A program made the position numbers and the translations under genes. 64,000 bases of DNA from an uncultured Pseudomonadota bacterium (GTDB lineage: Bacteria > Pseudomonadota > Gammaproteobacteria > Steroidobacterales > Steroidobacteraceae). Below the pieces are notes generated by a model that worked only from the letters and a program-made list of their open reading frames with translations, had not been told where the DNA came from and did not search any database. This document shows positions 16,938 to 24,985 of the stretch, piece after piece (position 1 is the stretch's first letter; each line of letters begins with the position of its first letter). The DNA is taken from positions 44,677-108,676 of the forward strand of contig CAIYLH010000054.1 of the NCBI GenBank assembly GCA_903927005.1, given 5' to 3'.

Positions 16938-19787
16938 ATGCTACGCCTGACCCCGTCCCGCAAGCTGCTTGTCAGCGCTCTACTCATAGTCGCGCTGTAT
17001 GCACTGGCGGGCTACTGGCTGGTACCGGCCGTGGTCAAGGGCGGACTGCGCGAGTACTTGCAGGTCAAGCACCAGCGCACTTACCAGCTCGACGCCGTTC
17101 ACTTCAATCCGTTCACGCTCAGGCTAGACGTTGAGCGTTTCGCCGTGGCGGATGCCGACGGCCAGCCGATGCTGGCCTTCGATCACCTCGCTGCAGACGT
17201 ACGCCTGATCTCGATCTTCAAGGGTGGCGTGGACGTGGGCTTCGTCACGCTGGACGGGCCGCACGTACGACTGATCGAGCGACGCGACGGCAGCATCAAC
17301 CTGATGGATCTGGTGCCACCGAGCGACCCGAACTCGCCGATGCCGAAAGTGTGGATACACACGCTGTCGATCAGTCACGGCCGGGCCGAGTACTCCGACA
17401 AGGCCCGCGCGACGCCATTCGACGTGGAAGTCGCCGCGTTCGATCTGACACTGACCGAGTTCTATACGCGCAGCTCCGCAAACGCGTACCGGCTGGTCGC
17501 GCGTTCGAAGCTGGACGCGACCTTCTCGTGGTCCGGCACCTTCGGCCTTGACCCGGTGGTCTCGACGGGCGAGATGCACATCGGCAACTTCCGCGCCCAG
17601 GCCATCGCCGACGCGGGACCAAATCTACTGCCGTTCAACGTCGCGCACGGCACGATGGACCTGAACGGCCGCTACGACTACTCCCCACATGAAGATGGCC
17701 TGGGGCTGCGCCTCGACATCTCCGACCTGACTTGCCACGACCTCGGGCTGCGCGCACCGGAGCAGTCCGACAGCTGGCTGGAGATTCCGCAACTGCAGGT
17801 GCTCGACACCAAGGTCGACTTCGCCGCAGCAAGCGCGAGCGTGCGCCAACTGCGCGTGAATGGAGCAAAGATCCTCGCCTGGCGTGAGCGCAACGGCAGC
17901 CTCAACCTGGCACGACTGTACGTGGCGCTGCCGGCAGACCCAGCCGACGCCAAAGCGCCACCCCCGAAGCCGTGGACGGTGGACCTGCCCGACATCGGCA
18001 TCGTCGATGCCGACGTGAGCTTTCGCGACCTGACCCTGCATGCGCCAGCGACATTCCATATCGCGCCGCTGCAGCTTGCGCTCACTGGCTACTCCACCGC
18101 CGGCCAGAAGCCGCTCGCCGTCGAGCTGCACGCAACCCTCAACGAGACCGGCACCATTGCGGCCATTGGCTCGCTGAGCGTCAGCCCGCTCGCGGGCCAG
18201 CTGAACCTCGAGCTGCAATCACTGCCGCTGAAGCCGCTGCAGCCGTATCTCGAAGGCCACGCCGCAATGCAGCTGCGCAGTGGAGCGGTGACGTTTCATG
18301 GCACAACCGCGCTCGCGGCCAGTGGCGGCGTTGCGATCGAGGGCGATGGTTCGGTAGACAACCTGCGCACGACCGACAATGCGCTGGGGGAGGACTTTGT
18401 CAAATGGCAGAGCCTGCGCTTCCGCGGCCTGCGTGCCGGGACGCAGCCAGCCTCGCTGAAGATCCGCGAAGTGGTGGCGCAGCAGCCGTACGCGCGCGTG
18501 ATCGTCGGCTCCAACGGCCACACCAACCTCCACGCCGTGCTCGCAATGGAACACGCAGGCACAGCACCGAAGGAGGAGACAACCACGCCGATAGACATCG
18601 GCGTCGTGCGCGTCGAGGGTGGCTCGATGAATTTCGCTGACTTCTCCGTCCAACCGAATTTCGCCACCGGCATCCACGACCTTAGCGGCACCATCACCAA
18701 CCTGTCGTCGGCCGACGAGAGTCGCGCTGTACTGCAGCTGGCCGGCAAGGTCGATCGCTATGCTCCTGTGACGATCGCCGGCGAGGCAAGCTTCCTCGGC
18801 GCAACGACTTTCGCCGACGTACGGATGAGCTTCAAGAACCTCGAACTGACCGGCCTGTCGCCGTACTCAGGCAAGTTCGCCAGCTACTGGATCGACAAGG
18901 GCAAGATGTCGGCCGATCTGTCCTATCGGATCGAAGACCGAAAACTGAACGCAAACCACCACATCGTCGTCAACCAGCTGCAGCTGGGCAAGCATGTCGA
19001 CAGCGGCGAGGCGACGAGCCTGCCGATCCGGCTGGGCATCGCCCTGCTGAAGGATGCCGATGGCGTGATCGATATCGAGTTGCCGGTCACCGGCAGCCTG
19101 GACGATCCGCAGTTCCGCGTCGGCAAGATCGTATGGAAGGTGTTCGTCAATCTGCTCACCAAGGCGGTCACCTCGCCATTCCGGCTGCTAGGCGCGCTGT
19201 TTGGTGGTGGCGATGAACTGGAATTCCTTGAGTTCGGTGCCGGCGAGGCCACTCTCGACGAGGCGGCACATGCGCGCGCGGCAGCGCTGGTCAAGGCACT
19301 ATCCGCACGACCGGGGCTTAACGTCGATGTGCCCATGGCGTATTCGACTGAACTCGACAGTCCGGTGCTGGCAGAACGCAAATGGCAGGCAGAGCTCGAG
19401 GCGCGCGCGGCGCACAAGCTAGGCGTCGAGACCGCCGAGCCCGGCCAGTTGGCCCGCGTGCAGGCTATGCCTGGCGCGTATCACACACTGCTGGAAGACG
19501 CCTACAGCGCGTCCTTCGGCCAGAAGTCGGCGCCTCCCGCCGTCGCCAAGGGCATGCCAGCGGCGCAGGCACAGGCGGCCGCCGTCGCGTGGCTGGAGGC
19601 CGCTCTGCGCGCACACGTCAGCGTCAGCTCGCGCGATCTGGAGGCGCTGGCTGCGGCGCGTGCCGCCGCGGTGCAAGCAGCGTTGCTGGACGGCACGAGC
19701 ATCGACCCTGCTCGCGTGTTCATGGTGAAGGCCGCGCCGCAGGCACCCGCAGCCGAGCGCGTGCGGCTGCAGCTGACACTGCACTAA
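16938..19787 (+). CDS. DUF748 (AsmA-like) envelope protein
   Basis: Start at ATG 16938 (MLRLTPSRKLLVSALLIV), with AAGGAG 11 bases ahead; the track adds 50 upstream residues. 949 residues: one N-terminal transmembrane anchor (about 9-30), then a very long periplasmic region of repeated beta-rich segments such as FNPFTLRLDVERFAVADADGQ and LNANHHIVVNQLQLGKHV, characteristic of DUF748. Related AsmA/YhdP-type proteins form periplasmic bridges for phospholipid transport to the outer membrane; the same role for DUF748 is inference from fold similarity. The C-terminal 180 residues are Ala-rich and helical. Confidence 0.85.
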   Translation: MLRLTPSRKLLVSALLIVALYALAGYWLVPAVVKGGLREYLQVKHQRTYQLDAVHFNPFTLRLDVERFAVADADGQPMLAFDHLAADVRLISIFKGGVDVGFVTLDGPHVRLIERRDGSINLMDLVPPSDPNSPMPKVWIHTLSISHGRAEYSDKARATPFDVEVAAFDLTLTEFYTRSSANAYRLVARSKLDATFSWSGTFGLDPVVSTGEMHIGNFRAQAIADAGPNLLPFNVAHGTMDLNGRYDYSPHEDGLGLRLDISDLTCHDLGLRAPEQSDSWLEIPQLQVLDTKVDFAAASASVRQLRVNGAKILAWRERNGSLNLARLYVALPADPADAKAPPPKPWTVDLPDIGIVDADVSFRDLTLHAPATFHIAPLQLALTGYSTAGQKPLAVELHATLNETGTIAAIGSLSVSPLAGQLNLELQSLPLKPLQPYLEGHAAMQLRSGAVTFHGTTALAASGGVAIEGDGSVDNLRTTDNALGEDFVKWQSLRFRGLRAGTQPASLKIREVVAQQPYARVIVGSNGHTNLHAVLAMEHAGTAPKEETTTPIDIGVVRVEGGSMNFADFSVQPNFATGIHDLSGTITNLSSADESRAVLQLAGKVDRYAPVTIAGEASFLGATTFADVRMSFKNLELTGLSPYSGKFASYWIDKGKMSADLSYRIEDRKLNANHHIVVNQLQLGKHVDSGEATSLPIRLGIALLKDADGVIDIELPVTGSLDDPQFRVGKIVWKVFVNLLTKAVTSPFRLLGALFGGGDELEFLEFGAGEATLDEAAHARAAALVKALSARPGLNVDVPMAYSTELDSPVLAERKWQAELEARAAHKLGVETAEPGQLARVQAMPGAYHTLLEDAYSASFGQKSAPPAVAKGMPAAQAQAAAVAWLEAALRAHVSVSSRDLEALAAARAAAVQAALLDGTSIDPARVFMVKAAPQAPAAERVRLQLTLH

Positions 19788-19803
19788 GCGACGCACGCCT
19801 GGA

Positions 19804-20703
19804 TCAGGAGGCCGCCGGCGGCAACGGCGCAACTGCAGGGCCAGGTCCCCGCGGACGGATCAAGCCTTCCTGCGCGACACTCGCAACCAGCCGGCCGTCG
19901 CGCGAGTAGATGCTGCCACGCGCAAAGCCGAGCGCGCCCGAGGCCGACGGGCTATCGACTGCATACAGCAGCCAATCATCGACCCTGAACGGCCGATGGA
20001 ACCACATCGCGTGATCGATGCTGGCCATCTGCAGGTGCAGCAATGAACGCGCGTGCGGCAGCGTCGCCGTCTCGAGCAGGTTGTAGTCCGAGACGTAGGC
20101 GAGCAGACAGCGGTGCAACCACTCATCGTCGCTCGGCACCTTGTCGACCGCGCGAAACCAGACCTGCCGAAGCGGCGCCTCTGGCTGGGGATTAATGTAA
20201 TTGCGCTGCTTTACCGGCCTAAGCTCGAATGGCCGACGATGCTCGAAGAACGGGCGAATCTTCTCCGGCAGTTCCATCAGGATCTCGCCGGCATACGCAT
20301 CGAAGTCCGACAACGCCTCCGGTGGCGGCACGTCCGGCATCGGCGCCTCGTGCTCCATGCCAGATTCAGGCACCTGAAAAGAACAGGACATGTGGAAGAT
20401 CTGCTCGCCGTGCTGAATCGCGACCACGCGGCGACTGCTGAAACCGTGACCGTCGCGACTGCGGTCCACCTGGTAGACGATCGGTGCGTTGAAGTCGCCG
20501 CGGCGCAGGAAATAGGCATGCAGCGAATGACACGCGCGTCCCTCGACCGTGCGGTAGGCCGCAACGAGCGCCTGCCCCAGCACCTGCCCGCCGAATACCT
20601 GCGGACTGCCGATGTCGCGACTTTCGCCGCGAAACAAATTCACTTCGAGCGTCTCCAGCTCAAGCACCGAAAGCACATCTGCCATTCGCTGGTCCATGCT
20701 CAA
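19804..20703 (-). CDS. tesB: Acyl-CoA thioesterase II
   Basis: 299 residues, a double hot-dog fold. The N-terminal half contains FRGESRDIGSPQVFGGQVLGQAL; the C-terminal half holds the catalytic Asp region (LLAYVSDYNLLETA), the SIDHAMWFHRPF segment and the final VAQEGLIR with the conserved Gln. TesB hydrolyses medium to long acyl-CoAs in the cytoplasm. Length and motifs match the E. coli enzyme closely. It faces the DUF748 gene tail to tail, with 16 bases between the stops, and lies 37 bases after the ferredoxin reductase gene in the same direction. Confidence 0.95.
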   Translation of the reverse strand: MSMDQRMADVLSVLELETLEVNLFRGESRDIGSPQVFGGQVLGQALVAAYRTVEGRACHSLHAYFLRRGDFNAPIVYQVDRSRDGHGFSSRRVVAIQHGEQIFHMSCSFQVPESGMEHEAPMPDVPPPEALSDFDAYAGEILMELPEKIRPFFEHRRPFELRPVKQRNYINPQPEAPLRQVWFRAVDKVPSDDEWLHRCLLAYVSDYNLLETATLPHARSLLHLQMASIDHAMWFHRPFRVDDWLLYAVDSPSASGALGFARGSIYSRDGRLVASVAQEGLIRPRGPGPAVAPLPPAAS

Positions 20704-20740
20704 TCCTGGCCCGCGCGAGAATGGCGGGCGTTGAAGAAAC

Positions 20741-21793
20741 TCAAGAGACGCCTAGCCGCTTCTGCATGACCGGGCTGGTCGTCGTGTACTGCAGGAACTG
20801 CTTCTTCTCCGGGTACAGCCAGCCCTGTACGCCGAAGGCGGCAAGCGCTGCCTCGTGGAAACCAGACAGAATCAGTTTCTTCTTGCCTGGGTAGGTGTTG
20901 ATGTCGCCGACCGCGAAGATGCCCGGCTCGCTGGTCTGGAACTTCTCGGTGTCGACCTTGAGCGCCTTGCGTTCAAGCTCGAGCCCCCACTCGGCGATCG
21001 GGCCAAGCTTCGGGTGCAGGCCATAGAAGGCCAGGATCTGGTCGCAGTGGACCTCGAGCAGGCTGCCATCGGCGTGCTTGAGTTCGACGCCGCCGAGCGT
21101 GGTGCCGTCGCCGAGCACGCGCTGCACGAGCGCCTCATGAAATACGAGTGTGCCTGCAGCAACCAGCTCGCGCATACGCGCGACCGACGCAGGCGCCGCA
21201 CGGAAGTCCGCCCGGCGATGAACCAGGGTGACATGGGCGCGTTCTGCAAGGTTCAACGCCCAGTCCAGAGCCGAGTCACCGCCACCGAGCACGAGCAGGC
21301 GCCGGCCGTGGAAGTCCTCGGCGCGGCGCACGCGGTAATGAATCGCACGACCCTCATAGGCCTCAGCGCCGTCCGCAATAAGCCGGCGCGGCTGGAACGA
21401 GCCGACGCCGCCAGCGATGATCACGGCGCCAGCGTCAAAAGTAGTGCCAGCCGACGTGCGCACCGTGAAACGGCGGCCGCCGGCGTCGCGGGCCAGCTCC
21501 AGCACTTCCTCGCCCAGATGCATGACTGCCCCAAACGGCTTGATCTGCTCCTGCAGGCGGTCGACCAGCTCCTGCGCACCGCAAACCGGCAGCGCCGGGA
21601 TGTCGTAGATCGGCTTGTCGGGGTACAGCTCGGTGCACTGCCCGCCGGTCGTGTTCAGCGAATCGACCAGATGGGCCTTGATCCCCAGCAGGCCCAGCTC
21701 GAAGACCTGGAACAACCCGCAGGGGCCGGCACCGATGATGACGGCCTCGGTAACGATCGGCGATTCAGGGGCAGCGGGCTCTGACACAGGCAA
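20741..21793 (-). CDS. Ferredoxin/flavodoxin-NADP reductase, thioredoxin-reductase-like (YumC type)
   Basis: 350 residues with an N-terminal FAD motif (VIIGAGPCGLFQVFELG), a second dinucleotide motif for NAD(P)H (LLVLGGGDSALDWALNLAE) and the C-terminal FAD-contact block GIFAVGDINTYPGKKKLILSGFHEAAL. There is no CxxC redox pair between the two domains, which excludes thioredoxin reductase and fits the TrxR-like ferredoxin-NADP reductases. It supplies or withdraws electrons from ferredoxin. It is oriented away from xdhC, with about 100 bases between them. Confidence 0.9.
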   Translation of the reverse strand: MPVSEPAAPESPIVTEAVIIGAGPCGLFQVFELGLLGIKAHLVDSLNTTGGQCTELYPDKPIYDIPALPVCGAQELVDRLQEQIKPFGAVMHLGEEVLELARDAGGRRFTVRTSAGTTFDAGAVIIAGGVGSFQPRRLIADGAEAYEGRAIHYRVRRAEDFHGRRLLVLGGGDSALDWALNLAERAHVTLVHRRADFRAAPASVARMRELVAAGTLVFHEALVQRVLGDGTTLGGVELKHADGSLLEVHCDQILAFYGLHPKLGPIAEWGLELERKALKVDTEKFQTSEPGIFAVGDINTYPGKKKLILSGFHEAALAAFGVQGWLYPEKKQFLQYTTTSPVMQKRLGVS

Positions 21794-21895
21794 TCTCCGT
21801 GAGCGGTGGCCGGGCTGGGACGCTCAACAGGCTGATTTTACACTCACTGGGTGGCTCCAGCCCGCCTGTGCCCCGCGAATGATACGATTTCACCC

Positions 21896-22942
21896 ATGTT
21901 CCTTCCGCGTCTGGATACCAGCCTCGAAGCCCTACTCGAGCGGCTGTCGGCTCTGCACGAGCCTGCCATTCTCGCGACTCTGGTCGCGACGGCCGGCTCC
22001 ACCTACCGCAAGGCCGGTGCCCGCATGCTGATCGAGGCGGATGGCCGGCTGACCGGGCTGCTCAGCGGTGGCTGCCTCGAACACGACCTGCGTGAATACG
22101 CCCGCGCAGCGCTCGCTGCCGGCTGCGCCCGGGTCGTCGAATACGATCTGCGTAACGCCGATGACCTGCTGTATGGCATCGGCGCCGGCTGCGAGGGAGC
22201 GATGTGCATCCTGCTGGAGCCGATCGACCCGAGCGGGACCCTCGCGACGCAATTGCGCGCGGCAGCCAGCGGGCTCGCCGCCGGCACGCCGGCAGCGCTG
22301 GCAATGACCTTCCGCGGAGATGCGGACGCGCTCGGCACCCGCGTCTTGCCGGCGGCGGAGTTGCCCGCCGGCACACTCGCCCGTAGCGGCTCGTTCACAC
22401 GGTTCACTGAAACCTTGCCTGTCGGCGACGAGCAGGAAACCTGGATCCAGGTACTCGCACCACTGCCACGGATGCTGGTCTGCGGCGCCGGCCCCGACGC
22501 CGAGCCGCTGGTCACGCTACTGCGCTCGCTGCGCCTGCCGGTGACGGTCAGCGACCACCGCCCTGCCTATGTTGATCCGAGCCGCTTCCCGGGCGCCACG
22601 CTGTCCCTGGGCAGCGCCGACTCGCTTGGTGAACGCCTGCCGCTGGCGACGTTTTTTGCCGCCGTGGTGATGAGCCATCACCTCGGCTCGGATGAAAGCT
22701 ACCTGCGCGTGCTCGCCGCAAGCGCGGTGGCACACGTCGGTCTGCTCGGTCCCCGTCCGCGCCGCGAGCGGCTGCTGGCAGCGCTCGGCGCCGATGCCCA
22801 GCGGCTGCGAGGGCGACTGCGCGGACCGGTAGGCCTGGACATCGGCGCGGTGACACCCGAGGGCATCGCGCTTGCGATCGCCGCCGAGCTGCACGCGCTC
22901 GCTGCCGGACGCAGCGGCGTGCCAGCCGGGCCCCGCGGATGA
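21896..22942 (+). CDS. XdhC/CoxI-family molybdenum-hydroxylase maturation protein
   Basis: Start at ATG 21896 (MFLPRLDTSLEALLERL); the track version adds 15 residues. 348 residues: an N-terminal XdhC/CoxI domain (LATLVATAGSTYRKAGARMLI, then LLSGGCLEHDL) and a C-terminal Rossmann domain (MLVCGAGPDAEPLVTLL). XdhC proteins bind and sulfurate the molybdenum cofactor and hand it to xanthine-dehydrogenase-type enzymes. No xdhAB-type structural gene is in the window, though molybdate transport genes lie near its right end. The last four bases overlap the next GNAT gene. Confidence 0.9.
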   Translation: MFLPRLDTSLEALLERLSALHEPAILATLVATAGSTYRKAGARMLIEADGRLTGLLSGGCLEHDLREYARAALAAGCARVVEYDLRNADDLLYGIGAGCEGAMCILLEPIDPSGTLATQLRAAASGLAAGTPAALAMTFRGDADALGTRVLPAAELPAGTLARSGSFTRFTETLPVGDEQETWIQVLAPLPRMLVCGAGPDAEPLVTLLRSLRLPVTVSDHRPAYVDPSRFPGATLSLGSADSLGERLPLATFFAAVVMSHHLGSDESYLRVLAASAVAHVGLLGPRPRRERLLAALGADAQRLRGRLRGPVGLDIGAVTPEGIALAIAAELHALAAGRSGVPAGPRG

Positions 22943-23481
22943 ACCTGCGGCAGCGAATTGCCGATCGGGCCCGCTCGGCCCGTCTGCGCGACGGCACGCG
23001 AGTGTTCCTGCGGCCGCTGCGCGAAACAGACCTCAGCCACGCGCAGGAGTACTTCGCGTCACTGTCGGAGCAGAGCCGTTACCTGCGTTTCATGATACCG
23101 ACACCGACACTGACCGCCGAGACGCTGGCGCAGGCGGCAAAGACGCTGCATGAGGTAGGCGCTGCGATCACCGTCGCCGTCGTCGATCACGGCGACCGCG
23201 AGGAACTGATCGGCGGGGCCCGTGTCGTGCCGACCGACCGCCGTGGCATCGCTGAATTCGCAGTCTCGCTGGCCGACGCCTGGCAGGGTCGCGGTATCGG
23301 CGCGGTGCTGCTGCGCGAGGTCGTGCGCCTCGGTCGGGCACTCGGCTATCACCATGTCGAGGGGCTCGTGCTGACGCAGAACACCCGCATGCTGACTGTG
23401 GCGCGACGCGCCCGCTTCCGCGTGCAGCCGGACCATCGCGATCTGTCGGTCACGATCGTCTCGCGCGCGCTGCACCCTTGA
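22939..23481 (+). CDS. GNAT N-acetyltransferase
   Basis: 180 residues starting at an ATG that overlaps the xdhC stop (ATGA). It begins RLRDGTRVFLRPLRETDLSHAQEYFASLSEQSRYLRFM, the pattern of the GNAT domain that is also fused to acyl-CoA synthetases in Pat-type protein acetyltransferases. The acetyl-CoA loop is VSLADAWQGRGIGAVLLREVV. It may acetylate proteins or a small molecule; substrate unknown. Translational coupling to xdhC and the MATE gene suggests one transcript. Confidence 0.87.
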   Translation: MNLRQRIADRARSARLRDGTRVFLRPLRETDLSHAQEYFASLSEQSRYLRFMIPTPTLTAETLAQAAKTLHEVGAAITVAVVDHGDREELIGGARVVPTDRRGIAEFAVSLADAWQGRGIGAVLLREVVRLGRALGYHHVEGLVLTQNTRMLTVARRARFRVQPDHRDLSVTIVSRALHP

Positions 23482-24887
23482 CCTTGCAGCCACTGCGCCC
23501 CGCCGAACGACGCGACGCTGCCGGCGGATCTCACGTCGACTTCCGCGCGATCCTTGGGCTTGCGGCCCCGCTCATGGCCAACAGCGCGATCCAGGCGCTG
23601 CTGAACCTGACCGACACTTGGTTCGTCGGCAGGCTGTCGACCACGGCCACCGATGCCATGTCATCGATCTACTGGGTGATCCTTTGCGCGATCATCCTGC
23701 TCGGCGGGGTAGGCATGGCGGTGCAGACGTTCGCCGCGCAGGCCTTCGGGGCGCGGCGGCAGGCGCGCGCCTCCCAGGCAGCCTGGTCGGGTGTCTACGC
23801 CTCGCTGCTGACCATCCCGGTCTTCATCGCCATCGGTTTTCTGGGAGCCCCGCTGCTCGCGGCCTTGCACGTTGACGCCGAAGTGACCCGGCTGGCGCTC
23901 GCCTACTGGTGGCCGCGACTGGTCGTGGGCGGGCCGCTGGGCTTGCTGGTCTGGTCGCTCACCGGTTTCTTCAACGGCGTCGGCCGCACCCGCCTGACGC
24001 TCATCGTGACGCTGGTGATGGCGGTCACCAACGTGCCCCTCAACCAGCTGTGCATTTTCACCCTCGATATGGGCATCGCCGGCTCTGCGTGGGGTACTGT
24101 CGTGGCGGAGCTCGCAGGCCTGCTTGTGGCAACCGCGTTCTTCCTCGGGCCCACGATCCGTACCCATCACCACTCGCACCTGACCTGGCGACGCACCGCG
24201 GTGCGTCGCCAGTTCCAGCTCGGGCTGCCGATGGGACTGGGCATCACCGCAGACCTCGCCGGATTGGCGGTATTCCAGCTGATGCTGGTCACCACCAGCC
24301 TGGTCGCAGGCGCCACCACGCAGATCGTGATGATGCTGACCTCGCTGGCCTACATGCCCGGCATCGGCATCGCGCTCGCCGGCACGACGCTGGTCGGCCA
24401 GTCGGTAGGCGCAGGCGAGCGCGACTGGGCGCGCCGTGTCGGCAACGCCATCATCGGCCTGAGCACCGGCTTCATGGGCTGCGTCGGCCTGCTACTCGGC
24501 CTCGCCAGTCCCTGGCTGCTACCTAGCTTCGTCAACGCGGCCGACCCGCACGCCGCGGCAGTCGTCGAACTCGGCAGCCGCCTGATCTGGCTGGCCGCCG
24601 CCTACCAGGCCTTCGACGGACTCAATCTGGGCTCCTCGTTCTGCCTGCGCGGCGCCGGCGATGTACGGGTGCCGGCGATTATCATCGCCGTGCTGTCCTG
24701 GGGCCTGCTGCTGCCGATCACCCACGCCATGGTGTTCGCCCCGGGCCGCGGTTGGGTCGACTTCCTGCCGCAGTTCGACCGCGGTGCGGTCGGCGGCTGG
24801 ACCGTATCGGTGGGCTACGTCGTCGCACTCGGTGTGTCGATGTGGGTACGATGGCGGTCCGGTGTCTGGCGCCGCATCCGGCTCTGA
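23478..24887 (+). CDS. MATE-family multidrug/cation antiporter
   Basis: 469 residues from a TTG start overlapping the GNAT stop by four bases. It has twelve predicted hydrophobic segments in two homologous halves, each opening with a MATE-type block (LGLAAPLMANSAIQALLNLTDTWFVGRLS; LGLPMGLGITADLAGLAVFQ). MATE proteins expel organic cations in exchange for Na+ or H+. The Gly/Ala-rich TM1 and the length are typical of the NorM group. Substrate is unknown. It ends the xdhC-GNAT-MATE operon. Confidence 0.92.
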   Translation: MTLQPLRPAERRDAAGGSHVDFRAILGLAAPLMANSAIQALLNLTDTWFVGRLSTTATDAMSSIYWVILCAIILLGGVGMAVQTFAAQAFGARRQARASQAAWSGVYASLLTIPVFIAIGFLGAPLLAALHVDAEVTRLALAYWWPRLVVGGPLGLLVWSLTGFFNGVGRTRLTLIVTLVMAVTNVPLNQLCIFTLDMGIAGSAWGTVVAELAGLLVATAFFLGPTIRTHHHSHLTWRRTAVRRQFQLGLPMGLGITADLAGLAVFQLMLVTTSLVAGATTQIVMMLTSLAYMPGIGIALAGTTLVGQSVGAGERDWARRVGNAIIGLSTGFMGCVGLLLGLASPWLLPSFVNAADPHAAAVVELGSRLIWLAAAYQAFDGLNLGSSFCLRGAGDVRVPAIIIAVLSWGLLLPITHAMVFAPGRGWVDFLPQFDRGAVGGWTVSVGYVVALGVSMWVRWRSGVWRRIRL

Positions 24888-24985
24888 CTACTTCGGCCGG
24901 GCACGATTGCGATCTTAATCAAGGCTGTGTTTCCATTTCGGGATGCCAGCCGGCTATAGGCATAGCTGCAAATAAAGGGATTTTC

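Noticed and set aside
20741-21793. Thioredoxin reductase
   Set aside because: No CxxC redox motif between the FAD and NAD(P)H domains, so a ferredoxin-NADP reductase of the TrxR-like type fits better.
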